A stretch of DNA of 64,000 nucleotides, from NCBI RefSeq assembly GCF_026008495.1, contig NZ_BQUN01000057.1, positions 233,344 to 297,343 of the forward strand, in the 5' to 3' direction. The DNA is from Streptomyces sp. A012304. GTDB taxonomy: Bacteria; Actinomycetota; Actinomycetes; Streptomycetales; Streptomycetaceae. Below the pieces are notes generated by a model, which was given only the letters and a program-made list of their open reading frames with translations, was not told where the DNA came from and did not search any database. The stretch's first letter is position 1, and the number at the start of each line of letters is the position of its first letter. The position numbers were made by a program, and so were the translations under genes. This document shows positions 23,637 through 31,114 of this stretch, in pieces.

Positions 23637-24149
23637 TCAGGCGTCCTCTTCGACGAGTCGGGCGAGCCGGATACGGTTGATCTTGCCCAGCTCGGTCCGG
23701 ACGATCTCGCGCTCGCGTTCGGCGGTGTTGCCGATCCGTTCCTTGAGCGCGTCGCGCATCTGCTCGCCGGTGCGGCCGGTGGCGCAGATCAGGAAGACGT
23801 GGCCGAACTTCTCCTGGTAGGCCAGGTTCAGTTCGAGCATCTCCGCCTTCAGCTCGTCGGAGGCGCCGGCCATGCCGCGCTGTTCGCGGGCGGAGGCCGG
23901 GTCGCCCGGCTTCGGGCGGCCGATCGGGGGGTGCCCGGCCATCGCCTCCGCCAGGTCGTCGGCGGTCAGCTCGGCCATGGCGGCGTCGCTGGCGGCGTAG
24001 AGGTCGTCGGCGGTGGTGCAGGGTCGGGCGGCGAGCAGCCGCCGCACCCACGCGGTGGAGGCGCACGCCTCCAGGAGTACGGCGCGGGCGGCCTGCTCCG
24101 GAAGGTCGTTGAACCGGGCGAGGGCCGGGGGCAGGGGAGTCGACGTCAC
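23637..24149 (-). CDS. OHCU decarboxylase
   Basis: This 170-residue 2-oxo-4-hydroxy-4-carboxy-5-ureidoimidazoline decarboxylase has the catalytic His in AGHPPIGRP, the ASAREQRGM segment and FGHVFLICATGRTGEQM. It makes S-allantoin from OHCU. It is the first gene of the urate operon; the divergent-looking palindrome at 24225-24239 is the nearest upstream control element. Confidence 0.93.
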   Translation of the reverse strand: MTSTPLPPALARFNDLPEQAARAVLLEACASTAWVRRLLAARPCTTADDLYAASDAAMAELTADDLAEAMAGHPPIGRPKPGDPASAREQRGMAGASDELKAEMLELNLAYQEKFGHVFLICATGRTGEQMRDALKERIGNTAEREREIVRTELGKINRIRLARLVEEDA

Positions 24150-24224
24150 GGAAGCCTCCGTGGCCGCGAACGGCCGTCGTGCTGAACGGGCTGCGGCCAG
24201 CTAACGCCCCGACGCCACACCACG

Positions 24225-24239
24225 TCAACACTTTGTTGA
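24225..24239. promoter_or_regulatory. palindrome upstream of the urate operon
   Basis: TCAACA-CTT-TGTTGA is a perfect 15-bp inverted repeat between the OHCU decarboxylase gene and the HTH protein gene. It may be an operator for the urate genes. Confidence 0.5.
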
Positions 24240-24268
24240 AAATTCGGGGTGGCGAACCCCTGGCCGGC

Positions 24269-24637
24269 TCAGCCTTCCTTCTCCCGGTTGAGGTAGTTGT
24301 AGACCGTGAAGCGGCTGACGCCGAGCGCGCTCGCCACGGTCTCCACCCCGTGCCGCACGGAGAAGGCGCCCCGGGCCTCCAATGTCCGTACGACCTCCTG
24401 CTTGGCCTTGCGGTCCAGGTCGGCGAGCGGCTTGCCCTTCTTGCGCTCCATGGCGGCCAGGATGTGGTCGAGGGAGTCGGCGAGCTGCGGCAGCCGTACG
24501 GCGACGGCCTCGGTGCCGCCCCAGGAGAGCACGACGTCGTCGGGGCCGGCCTCGTCCGGCGGGAGCAGCTCTCCGCCCATGGCGTCGACCAGCGGTTTCA
24601 CGGCGGCGATGAAGGACTCCTGCCCGGCCCCGGTCAC
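24269..24637 (-). CDS. helix-turn-helix regulator (YheO-like C-terminal HTH)
   Basis: This 122-residue protein has an N-terminal region with no confident match, then an Arg/Lys-rich linker and a C-terminal HTH: TVASALGVSRFTVYNYLNREK. The HTH and its placement at the C-terminus resemble YheO/DauR-type regulators. It sits directly upstream of the urate operon on the same strand, with the palindrome at 24225-24239 between. It therefore is a candidate regulator of urate catabolism. Its start overlaps the stop of the small upstream gene by 4 bp. Confidence 0.75.
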   Translation of the reverse strand: MTGAGQESFIAAVKPLVDAMGGELLPPDEAGPDDVVLSWGGTEAVAVRLPQLADSLDHILAAMERKKGKPLADLDRKAKQEVVRTLEARGAFSVRHGVETVASALGVSRFTVYNYLNREKEG

Positions 24638-24882
24638 TCGCCCTCCCCGAGGACGTTGACCTGGAGGGAGATCCGGGTGGCGCCGGCCGCGAGGGTCTTG
24701 CGCAGCAGCGCGTCGACGGCGCCCAGGACGGCGTCGGCGCCGCCCTCCGCCGTGTTCCCGAACGGGCCGACGTCCACGGCGTCGAGGTCGGCGGCGTGGA
24801 CGACCTCGCGGGCCACCAGCGCGTGCGCGGGTGCCTCGTCGAGGTCGAAGGGCTCGGTGGTGAACTCAACCCTCAGTCGCAT
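24634..24882 (-). CDS. small YkoF/thiamine-binding-like protein
   Basis: This 82-residue protein starts at ATG 24882 with GGGGGCG upstream. Sequence VEFTTEPFDLDEAPAHA, VDVGPFGNTAEGGADAVLGAVD and ISLQVNVLGE matches the small alpha/beta (MTH1187/YkoF-like) fold that includes thiamine-binding proteins, though the match is by pattern only. It is translationally coupled (ATGA) to the HTH gene, so the two may work together as a ligand sensor and DNA-binding part. Function is unproven. Confidence 0.6.
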   Translation of the reverse strand: MRLRVEFTTEPFDLDEAPAHALVAREVVHAADLDAVDVGPFGNTAEGGADAVLGAVDALLRKTLAAGATRISLQVNVLGEGE

Positions 24883-25133
24883 CGCGCCCCCACACCTCTC
24901 TGACCTGCACACGGTTGACGCCCCTCCGCGCGGAGGGACACGGCGTCCCGCGCCTGGACCGACGGAACCCGGGACCCGGGACCCCGACCTTAACGGACCG
25001 GGCGGCCGGACACGGGGGAAGCCGCCGGGCCCCCTTCACGGGCCGGTGCGCACGGACCTCACCCGAGCCCGGCGGGACCGCCCGCCACCGTTCCGCCGAC
25101 TCTTGACAAGCCGTGACGACCGGCGGCAGTCTT
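24883..25133. other. divergent intergenic region
   Basis: About 250 bp without a gene between the small minus-strand gene and the hydroxypyruvate isomerase promoter. TTGACA at 25105-25110 could be a -35 box on the plus strand. No other element was recognised here. Confidence 0.4.
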
Positions 25134-25167
25134 CCATTAAGCAGAAATGAAATTCCACATTATGGAA
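25134..25167 (+). promoter_or_regulatory. two IclR-type operator boxes upstream of hyi
   Basis: TTCCA-TTAAG-CAGAA (25134-25148) and TTCCA-CATTA-TGGAA (25153-25167) share a 5-5-5 layout, 19 bp apart. The second is a perfect palindrome and matches the boxes at the gcl promoter (30343-30396), so one regulator probably controls both. Confidence 0.65.
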
Positions 25168-25200
25168 AATGGGCAGTCGATACGGAAGGGAGCGTCCGCC

Positions 25201-26022
25201 GTGGGATTCCGGGAGCAGCGCTTCAACGTCAACCTGTCGATCCTCTTCACGGAACTCCCGCTCCTGGAGCGGCCCGCGGCCGCCGCCGCGGCCGGCTTCG
25301 GCGCGGTCGAGCTGTGGTGGCCCTGGGTCGACTCCCCCACCCCCGCGCGGTCCGAGCTGGACGCGCTGCGCAAGGCGATCGAGGACGCGGGGGTCCGGCT
25401 GACGGGCCTGAACCTCTACGCCGGGCAGCTGCCGGGACCGGACCGCGGCGCCCTGTCCGTGCCGGGCGAGGAGTCGGAGCGGTTCCGCGCCAACATCGAG
25501 GTGGCCGCCGGCCTCGCCGAGTCCCTCGGCTGCACGGCGCTCAACGCGCTGTACGGCAACCGCGTCGAGGGCGTCGACCCGGCCGAGCAGGACGCGCTGG
25601 CGCTGGAGAACCTGACGCTGGCGGCGCGGGCGGCCCACCGGATCGGCGCGGTCCTGCTGATCGAGGCGCTCAACCGGCCCGAGTCCCCGCACTACCCCCT
25701 GGTGTCCGCGCCCGCCGCGGTCGACGTCGTGGACAAGGTCGACGAGGCGACCGGACTCGGCAACGCGCGGTTCCTGATGGACCTCTACCACCTGTCCATG
25801 AACGGCGAGGACCTGCCGGCGGTGATCGAGCGGTACGCCGCGCGCACCGGCCATGTGCAGATCGCCGACAACCCCGGCCGCGGCGCCCCCGGCACCGGCT
25901 CACTGCCGCTGGAGGACCTCCTCGACCGGCTCGGCAAGGCCGGTTACGACGGCTGGGTCGGCCTGGAGTACAAGCCGGGCGACCGCCCGAGCGCCGAGAC
26001 CTTCGACTGGTTGCGCACCTGA
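25201..26022 (+). CDS. hyi: hydroxypyruvate isomerase
   Basis: This 273-residue TIM-barrel isomerase starts at GTG 25201, with GGAAGGGAG upstream. An earlier ATG would overlap the operator boxes. Landmarks are FNVNLSILFTELPLLERP, ALNALYGNR, LLIEALNRP (catalytic Glu), MDLYHLSMNGED and GLEYKPGDRP. It interconverts hydroxypyruvate and tartronate semialdehyde. It is 22 bp before glxR and functionally linked to gcl through the shared operator type. Confidence 0.92.
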   Translation: MGFREQRFNVNLSILFTELPLLERPAAAAAAGFGAVELWWPWVDSPTPARSELDALRKAIEDAGVRLTGLNLYAGQLPGPDRGALSVPGEESERFRANIEVAAGLAESLGCTALNALYGNRVEGVDPAEQDALALENLTLAARAAHRIGAVLLIEALNRPESPHYPLVSAPAAVDVVDKVDEATGLGNARFLMDLYHLSMNGEDLPAVIERYAARTGHVQIADNPGRGAPGTGSLPLEDLLDRLGKAGYDGWVGLEYKPGDRPSAETFDWLRT

Positions 26023-26044
26023 TCCCCGTACCGAGAGGCACCCC

Positions 26045-26938
26045 ATGACCACCACCCTCCCCAAGATCGCCTGGATCGGCCTCGGCATCATGGGCTCCCC
26101 CATGTCCGAGAACCTGCTCAAGGCGGGTTACGACGTCACCGGCTACACGCTGGAGCGGGACAAGCTGGAGCGTCTGGCCGCGGCCGGCGGCACCGCGGCC
26201 GGCTCGGTCGCCGAGGCGGTGCGGGACGCCGACGTGATCATCACGATGGTGCCCGCCTCCCCGCAGGTCGAGGCGATCGCCTACGGCCCCGACGGCATCC
26301 TGGACAACGCGCGCTCCGGCGCCCTCCTGATCGACATGTCCTCCATCACCCCGCAGACCTCGATCGACCTGGCGAGGGCCGCGCGGGACAAGGGCATCCG
26401 CGTCCTCGACGCGCCGGTGTCCGGCGGTGAGGCGGGCGCCGTCGAGGCGGTGCTGTCGATCATGGTCGGGGGCGAGCAGGCCGACTTCGACGCGGCCGAG
26501 CCGATCTTCGAGGCGCTCGGCAGGACGATCGTGCTGTGCGGTCCGCACGGCTCCGGCCAGACCGTGAAGGCCGCCAACCAGCTGATCGTCGCCGTCAACA
26601 TCCAGGCGTGCGCCGAGGCCGTGGTCTTCCTGGAGAAGTCGGGCGTGGACCTCAGGGCGGCACTGGACGTGCTCAACGGCGGTCTGGCCGGCTCGACCGT
26701 GCTGACGCGGAAGAAGGACAACTTCCTCCGGCGCGACTTCAAGCCGGGCTTCCGCATCGACCTGCACCACAAGGACATGGGCATCGTCACCGACGCGGCC
26801 CGCACCGTCGGCGCGGCCCTGCCGGTCGGCGCCGTGGTCGCCCAGCTCGTGGCGAGCCTGCGGGCGCAGGGCGACGGCGGCCTGGACCACTCGGCGCTGC
26901 TGCGGGCCGTGGAGCGGCTGTCCGGCGCCCGGGTCTGA
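26045..26938 (+). CDS. glxR: tartronate semialdehyde reductase (2-hydroxy-3-oxopropionate reductase)
   Basis: This 297-residue member of the beta-hydroxyacid dehydrogenase family has the N-terminal GLGIMGSPMSENLLKAGY (GxGxxG), the substrate-binding DAPVSGGEAGA, the catalytic lysine in VKAANQLIVA and the C-terminal KDMGIVTDAA. It reduces tartronate semialdehyde to D-glycerate with NAD(P)H, completing the glyoxylate-to-glycerate route with gcl and hyi. It follows hyi by 22 bp. A 16-bp hairpin downstream ends the operon. Confidence 0.93.
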   Translation: MTTTLPKIAWIGLGIMGSPMSENLLKAGYDVTGYTLERDKLERLAAAGGTAAGSVAEAVRDADVIITMVPASPQVEAIAYGPDGILDNARSGALLIDMSSITPQTSIDLARAARDKGIRVLDAPVSGGEAGAVEAVLSIMVGGEQADFDAAEPIFEALGRTIVLCGPHGSGQTVKAANQLIVAVNIQACAEAVVFLEKSGVDLRAALDVLNGGLAGSTVLTRKKDNFLRRDFKPGFRIDLHHKDMGIVTDAARTVGAALPVGAVVAQLVASLRAQGDGGLDHSALLRAVERLSGARV

Positions 26939-26945
26939 GACCTCC

Positions 26946-26999
26946 GGGCCGCGGCGGCGCCGACATCTGTCCTGTCGCGCCCAGGCACCGCCGCGGCCC
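26946..26999 (+). terminator. terminator of the hyi-glxR operon
   Basis: Arms at 26946-26961 and 26984-26999 pair over 16 bp with one G-T pair, starting 8 bp after the glxR stop. The loop is 22 nt. Confidence 0.6.
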
Positions 27000-27064
27000 G
27001 GAACCCACGCCGGCCAGGAACCCACCCCGGCCCGGAACCCACCTCGGCCCGGAACTGACTTCGG
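26997..27064. repeat. four tandem 17-bp repeats
   Basis: Four consecutive 17-bp units of consensus CCCGGAACCCACCTCGG run from 26997 to 27064; a fifth is truncated at CCCGAAC. Units 1-3 differ by one to three bases; unit 4 is more diverged. They lie in a gene-free region directly behind the terminator. Confidence 0.75.
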
Positions 27065-27424
27065 CCCGAACGAGGTGAGAACAACTCCCGACCCGTGCCC
27101 GGGGACTGACGCCATGTCGGCTCCCAGGCGCGCGGCCCGCCGTCCCGCGCGATCCGGATGAGGGGTGATCGCGCGGGGCACGGCGGGCGGGGCGCGGACC
27201 GCGGCGGCGTGCGCGCCAGTGCGGTGGTGAAGGACCCGGCCCCCTTCTCGACCAGAGGGAAGGGGCCCGGCTCCGGCGCTCCCGCCGCGGTCCCCGCCCC
27301 CACCGATACCCCGTCCGGCGGCGCGAACGTCCTGTCGCGCCCAGCCTCGCGCCGTCGGACGGCCACACCCGCGTACGGTGGCCGTCGGCGTGCGGATCCG
27401 CCGCGCCCGCAGGACGCTGAGGGC
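27065..27424. other. gene-free region with an imperfect hairpin
   Basis: This 360-bp stretch has no credible gene. It contains an imperfect 11-bp hairpin (27236-27246 with 27260-27270). A 16-bp direct repeat, GTCCTGTCGCGCCCAG, occurs at 27329-27344 and also at 26969-26984. A weak ribosome-site-like GAGGG precedes the ATG at 27425. Confidence 0.5.
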
Positions 27425-27670
27425 ATGGGCAATCCGACGCAGCACCCGCACATCGTGGTCCACCCGCCGGCCCTGGACGGCTCCCGCCGGGTCACCTCGG
27501 GTGACGAGACGCTGGGGATCGCCTCGCACATCGACGACGTGAGCGAGTTCCTCCGGCTGGCCGATCTGTATGTCACCGACGTCGCGGAGAGCGACCTCAT
27601 CGAGTGGCGGGGCGGCGGCCCCGACGACTGGCCGGGGCTGTCGGAGCACCACTCACCGCAGGAGTCGTAG
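27425..27670 (+). CDS. small conserved-looking hypothetical protein (81 aa)
   Basis: This 81-residue acidic protein, starting MGNPTQHPHIVVHPPALDG, contains GDETLGIASHIDDVSEFLRLADLYVTDV. No motif or family was recognised, and no membrane segment or signal peptide is present. Codon use fits the local coding pattern (GC-rich third positions), which argues that it is real. It is followed by a palindrome and a hairpin, so it is probably a single-gene unit. Confidence 0.6.
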   Translation: MGNPTQHPHIVVHPPALDGSRRVTSGDETLGIASHIDDVSEFLRLADLYVTDVAESDLIEWRGGGPDDWPGLSEHHSPQES

Positions 27671-27698
27671 GCCGGGTACGCCAACCTCAAATCAACCT

Positions 27699-27713
27699 CT
27701 GAACATGGTTCAG
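27699..27713 (+). promoter_or_regulatory. palindrome upstream of the TIGR04222-like gene
   Basis: CTGAAC-ATG-GTTCAG is a perfect 15-bp inverted repeat, 92 bp before the next start codon. It is a candidate operator. Confidence 0.4.
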
Positions 27714-27754
27714 CGGGCTTCAACTCCCCTGGCTCCCGGGCGCATTCTGGTGGT

Positions 27755-27789
27755 GCGGGGCCCGCCGGCACGGGGGTGGCGGGCCCCGC
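27755..27789 (+). terminator. 12-bp GC hairpin
   Basis: Arms GCGGGGCCCGCC (27755-27766) and its complement (27778-27789) lie between the small gene at 27425 and the start at 27805. It may terminate the former or attenuate the latter. Confidence 0.5.
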
Positions 27790-27804
27790 CCCAGGGGGTG
27801 TGCC

Positions 27805-28425
27805 ATGCACGAGGACGAAGTCTCGCGGCTCCAGCCGCACGAGGTCGCGCTGTTGCGGGACGGCCCCCGCGCCGCCGTCACGGTCGTGCTGGTCGCCCTG
27901 CATCTGCGGGGGCTCGTCGAGCCGGACCGGCCGGGCACGCTGCGGGCCGTCACCGCGGACCCGACGGCCGTCACCGACGCGCGGGAGCCCCCACTGGCGC
28001 CCCTGGGGGCCGCGGTGCTCACCGCTCTGCGCCGAACGGCCGCGTCGCGGAAGGTGGCGCGGGATCCGGACGTCCGGTTGGCCCTGGCCCTGATGCGTGT
28101 CCCCCTCGCGGGGGCCGGACTGCTGACCTACCCGATGCTGAGCCCGAACCGCGCCGCCCGCCGCGGCCTGCGGGCCCTTCGGGACGCCCACCCGTTGCCC
28201 GCGCACCGGCGTGACCTGACGGAGGACGACACGCTGCTCGCGGTGGCCCTGCACGGCGAGGCGGCTCTCCGGGCGCTCGTGCCGCGCTTCGCCCTCCGGG
28301 CGGGGCTGACCCCCCGGGCCAGGGTGGCCGGCCCGTATCTCGTGCGGCACCCCCCGCGCGGCGGCGACAGCACCTCGGTGGTGCGCCACTACTGGGACGG
28401 CAGCGGCGGTACCGGCGGCGACTGA
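27805..28425 (+). CDS. TIGR04222-like domain protein
   Basis: This 206-residue protein begins EVSRLQPHEVALLRDGPRAAVTVVLVALHLRGLVE, the N-terminal pattern of TIGR04222-type actinobacterial proteins. It then repeats the HTH-like theme (PPLAPLGAAVLTALRRTAA). Unlike most relatives it has no C-terminal membrane or Gly-rich Cys tail; it ends in a Gly-rich acidic stretch (WDGSGGTGGD). Function is unknown. It is convergent with gcl across a strong hairpin. Confidence 0.55.
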   Translation: MHEDEVSRLQPHEVALLRDGPRAAVTVVLVALHLRGLVEPDRPGTLRAVTADPTAVTDAREPPLAPLGAAVLTALRRTAASRKVARDPDVRLALALMRVPLAGAGLLTYPMLSPNRAARRGLRALRDAHPLPAHRRDLTEDDTLLAVALHGEAALRALVPRFALRAGLTPRARVAGPYLVRHPPRGGDSTSVVRHYWDGSGGTGGD

Positions 28426-28430
28426 GCACA

Positions 28431-28469
28431 CGGTGAGGGCGGCCCTCCTCGGAAGGGCCGCCCTCACCG
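28431..28469. terminator. bidirectional terminator, 16-bp perfect stem
   Basis: CGGTGAGGGCGGCCCT (28431-28446) pairs perfectly with 28454-28469 across a 7-nt loop between two convergent genes. Confidence 0.85.
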
Positions 28470-28478
28470 TCGTACCCG

Positions 28479-30263
28479 TCAGACGGTCAGCGGCCGGATC
28501 GCGGTGGGCGCGTGACCGGGCTCCGTCGCGAGTTCCTCGAACTCCACGACGTCGCTGATGTCGTTCGTGCCGGACATCGCGATGTTGGTGACGCGTTCCA
28601 GGATCGCCTCGACGACGACCGGCACCCGGTGCTCGGCGGCGAGCTTCTTGGCCTGCTCGAAGGCGGCGCCCAGCTCACCGGGGTCGGTGACCCGGATCGC
28701 CTTGCAGCCCAGGCCCTCGGCGACCTTGACGTGGTCGACGCCGTAGACGCCCAGCTCGGGCGAGTTCACGTTCTCGAACTCCAGCCTCACCTGGAAGTCG
28801 ATGTCGAACGCCCGCTGCGCCTGACGGATCAGGCCCAGAAAGGAGTTGTTGACGAGGACGTGGACGTAGGGGATCTTGTGCTGCGCCCCGACCGCCAGCT
28901 CCTCGATCATGAACTGGAAGTCGTAGTCCCCGGACAGCGCCACGACCTGCGCCTCCGGGTCGGCCTTGGCCACGCCCAGCGCCGCCGGGACCGTCCAGCC
29001 GAGCGGGCCCGCCTGGCCGCAGTTGATCCAGTGGCGCGGGCGGTAGACGTGCAGCATCTGGGCGCCGGCGATCTGGGAGAGGCCGATGGTGGTGACGTAC
29101 CGCGTCTCGGGGCCGAAGGCCTTGTTCATCTCCTCGTAGACGCGCTGCGGCTTGATCGGGACGTCGTCGAAGTGCGTACGGCGCTGGAGGCGGGCCTTCT
29201 TGTCCTGCGCGGCGGCGGCCCAGCCGGAGCGGTCGGGCAGCCGGCCGGCGGCCTTCAGTTCCCGGGCCACCTCGACGAACAGCTCCAGCGCGGCCCCGGC
29301 GTCGGAGGTGATGCCGTAGTCGGGGGCGAAGATCCTGCCGATCTGGGTGGGCTCGATGTCGACGTGGACGAAGGTGCGGCCCCGGGTGTAGACGTCGAGG
29401 CGGCCGGTGTGGCGGTTGGCCCAGCGGTTGCCGATGCCGAGGACGAAGTCGGACTCCAGGAAGGTCGCGTTGCCGTAGCGGTGCGAGGTCTGGAGGCCGA
29501 CCATGCCGGCGTTCAGCTCGTGGTCGTCGGGGATTGCACCCCAGCCCATGAGCGTCGGCACGACCGGGGTGCCGGTCAGCTCGGCGAACTCGACGAGGAG
29601 TGCGCAGGCGTCGGCGTTGACGATGCCGCCGCCGGCGACGATCAGCGGGCGCTCGGAGGCGTTGAGCATCGCGAGCGCCTTCTCGATCTGGGCGCGGCCG
29701 GCGGCCGGCTTGTAGACCGGGAGCGGTCGGTAGGTGTCCGGGTCGAACTCGATCTCCGTCAGCTGGACGTCGACCGGCAGGTCGACGAGGACGGGGCCGG
29801 GCCGGCCGGAGCGCATCAGATGGAAGGCCTGCTGGAACACACCGGGGACCTGGGCGGCCTCCAGGACGGTCACGGCCATCTTGGTGACCGGCTTCGCGAT
29901 GGAGGCGATGTCGACGGCCTGGAAGTCCTCCTTGTGGATCACGGCGGTGGGGGCCTGCCCGGTGACGCACAGGATCGGGACGGAGTCGCCGATGGCGGAG
30001 TAGAGCCCGGTGATCATGTCGGTGCCGGCGGGGCCGGACGTGCCGACGCAGACGCCGATGTTGCCCGGGTGGGTGCGGGTGTACCCCTCGGCCATGTGCG
30101 AGGCGCCCTCCACATGGCGGGCGAGGGTGTGGGCGATGCCGCCGGAGGCGTGGAGCGCCGCGTAGAAGGGGTTGATCGCCGCGCCGGGGACACCGAACGC
30201 GGCGGTGACGCCTTCACGCTTGAGGATCTCAACTGCCGCGCGGGCAGCGGTCATTCGAGCCAT
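28479..30263 (-). CDS. gcl: glyoxylate carboligase
   Basis: This 594-residue thiamine-diphosphate enzyme condenses two glyoxylate molecules to tartronate semialdehyde and CO2. The N-terminal motif is [14 protein letters not shown] with Val-51 in place of the usual catalytic Glu of ThDP enzymes. This is the defining substitution of Gcl, so the annotation is more than generic carboligase. The C-terminal ThDP-Mg motif is [15 protein letters not shown] with [15 protein letters not shown]-binding sequence is present in the centre. It is a single-gene unit with three operator boxes upstream at 30343-30396. Confidence 0.96.
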   Translation of the reverse strand: MARMTAARAAVEILKREGVTAAFGVPGAAINPFYAALHASGGIAHTLARHVEGASHMAEGYTRTHPGNIGVCVGTSGPAGTDMITGLYSAIGDSVPILCVTGQAPTAVIHKEDFQAVDIASIAKPVTKMAVTVLEAAQVPGVFQQAFHLMRSGRPGPVLVDLPVDVQLTEIEFDPDTYRPLPVYKPAAGRAQIEKALAMLNASERPLIVAGGGIVNADACALLVEFAELTGTPVVPTLMGWGAIPDDHELNAGMVGLQTSHRYGNATFLESDFVLGIGNRWANRHTGRLDVYTRGRTFVHVDIEPTQIGRIFAPDYGITSDAGAALELFVEVARELKAAGRLPDRSGWAAAAQDKKARLQRRTHFDDVPIKPQRVYEEMNKAFGPETRYVTTIGLSQIAGAQMLHVYRPRHWINCGQAGPLGWTVPAALGVAKADPEAQVVALSGDYDFQFMIEELAVGAQHKIPYVHVLVNNSFLGLIRQAQRAFDIDFQVRLEFENVNSPELGVYGVDHVKVAEGLGCKAIRVTDPGELGAAFEQAKKLAAEHRVPVVVEAILERVTNIAMSGTNDISDVVEFEELATEPGHAPTAIRPLTV

Positions 30264-30342
30264 CGAGTACTCCTGCTTCGGCTGTCGGATGGGCTCTCCC
30301 GTCGCGCCCCGCGGTGAGCACTTCTCCTTGCTTTCGTCTTGC

Positions 30343-30396
30343 TTCGCATCTTGCGAAGTTTTCCGGAATGCGGAAATAAACTTCTACTATCTGGAA
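30343..30396 (-). promoter_or_regulatory. three phased 5-5-5 palindromes upstream of gcl
   Basis: TTCGC-ATCTT-GCGAA (30343-30357), TTCCG-GAATG-CGGAA (30361-30375) and TTCTA-CTATC-TGGAA (30382-30396) are spaced 18 and 21 bp centre to centre, i.e. on one helix face. The same layout recurs at hyi. Half-sites of TTCC/GGAA resemble IclR-family sites such as those of AllR. Confidence 0.7.
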
Positions 30397-30466
30397 TCAA
30401 TCTAGGTCGGTGGGGGAAGGCCGTCAAGAGACGGACAGGAGGGCGTCCCTGGAGGAACATGGGCCC

Positions 30467-31096
30467 ATGTCCGAGAGCGTGCCGGTGCGCTGCCCGGCCT
30501 GCCGCCGCGAGCGCCGCTACACCGCGCCGTCCTATGCCTGCCCGTGCGGCACCCCCGTCCCCCTCGCCCCCGACCCGGGGGCGGCACCGACGGTCCTCAC
30601 GCACCGGTCGTGGGAGGAGGACTGGATCACCGTCCCGTGTCCGTCCTGCGGCCGACGCAGCCAGTGGCCCCGGCCGGAACTGGGCTGCCCCTGCGGGACG
30701 GTCCTGCGCATCCCGGTGCGCCTCCCCGTGCGCTCCCCGCCCATCCGCACCGCGCTCGACGCGGTGACCGTCACCGTGCTCTATCTCCACCGGCTCGGGC
30801 ACCGGGACATCCGACGGGCCGACCAGCGGCCCGCCTCCGGTATCGGTCTCGCCGCGCGGGGACTGCTGGCGCGGGTCGACCCGAGCGCGCGGCCGGCCTC
30901 GCCGCGGGACGTGGAGTGCCTGTGGCTGACGGCCATGACGGAGTCGGCGCGGTGCGTCTACTTCTCCCTCGCCGGCTACACACCCGAGGCCCGCACCCGC
31001 GCCGACTCCCTCGGCGTCCCGCTGTTCGTCCTGGAACTCACGGGCACGCCCCGGCCGGTCAACCCGCCGGCCGACGAACTCGCCGCCCGCGTGTGA
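30467..31096 (+). CDS. zinc-ribbon protein with C-terminal Mrr-like domain (hypothetical)
   Basis: This 209-residue protein starts at ATG 30467 with GGAGGAAC upstream. Two zinc-ribbon-like motifs are clear: CPACRRERRYTAPSYACPC and CPSCGRRSQWPRPELGCPC. The C-terminal half (RDVECLWLTAMTESARCVYFSLAGYTPEA, RADSLGVPLFVLELTG) has the look of a restriction-endonuclease-like fold, but no D-x(n)-ExK core is convincing. It resembles small actinobacterial zinc-ribbon/Mrr-associated proteins in general layout. Function is unknown. Confidence 0.6.
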   Translation: MSESVPVRCPACRRERRYTAPSYACPCGTPVPLAPDPGAAPTVLTHRSWEEDWITVPCPSCGRRSQWPRPELGCPCGTVLRIPVRLPVRSPPIRTALDAVTVTVLYLHRLGHRDIRRADQRPASGIGLAARGLLARVDPSARPASPRDVECLWLTAMTESARCVYFSLAGYTPEARTRADSLGVPLFVLELTGTPRPVNPPADELAARV

Positions 31097-31114
31097 GGGG
31101 CGGGCCCCTTCGCG

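Noticed and set aside
26969..27344. 16-bp direct repeat GTCCTGTCGCGCCCAG at 26969-26984 and 27329-27344 as mobile element ends
   Set aside because: No transposase, inverted ends or coding sequence lies between; recorded only as a repeat in the gene-free region.
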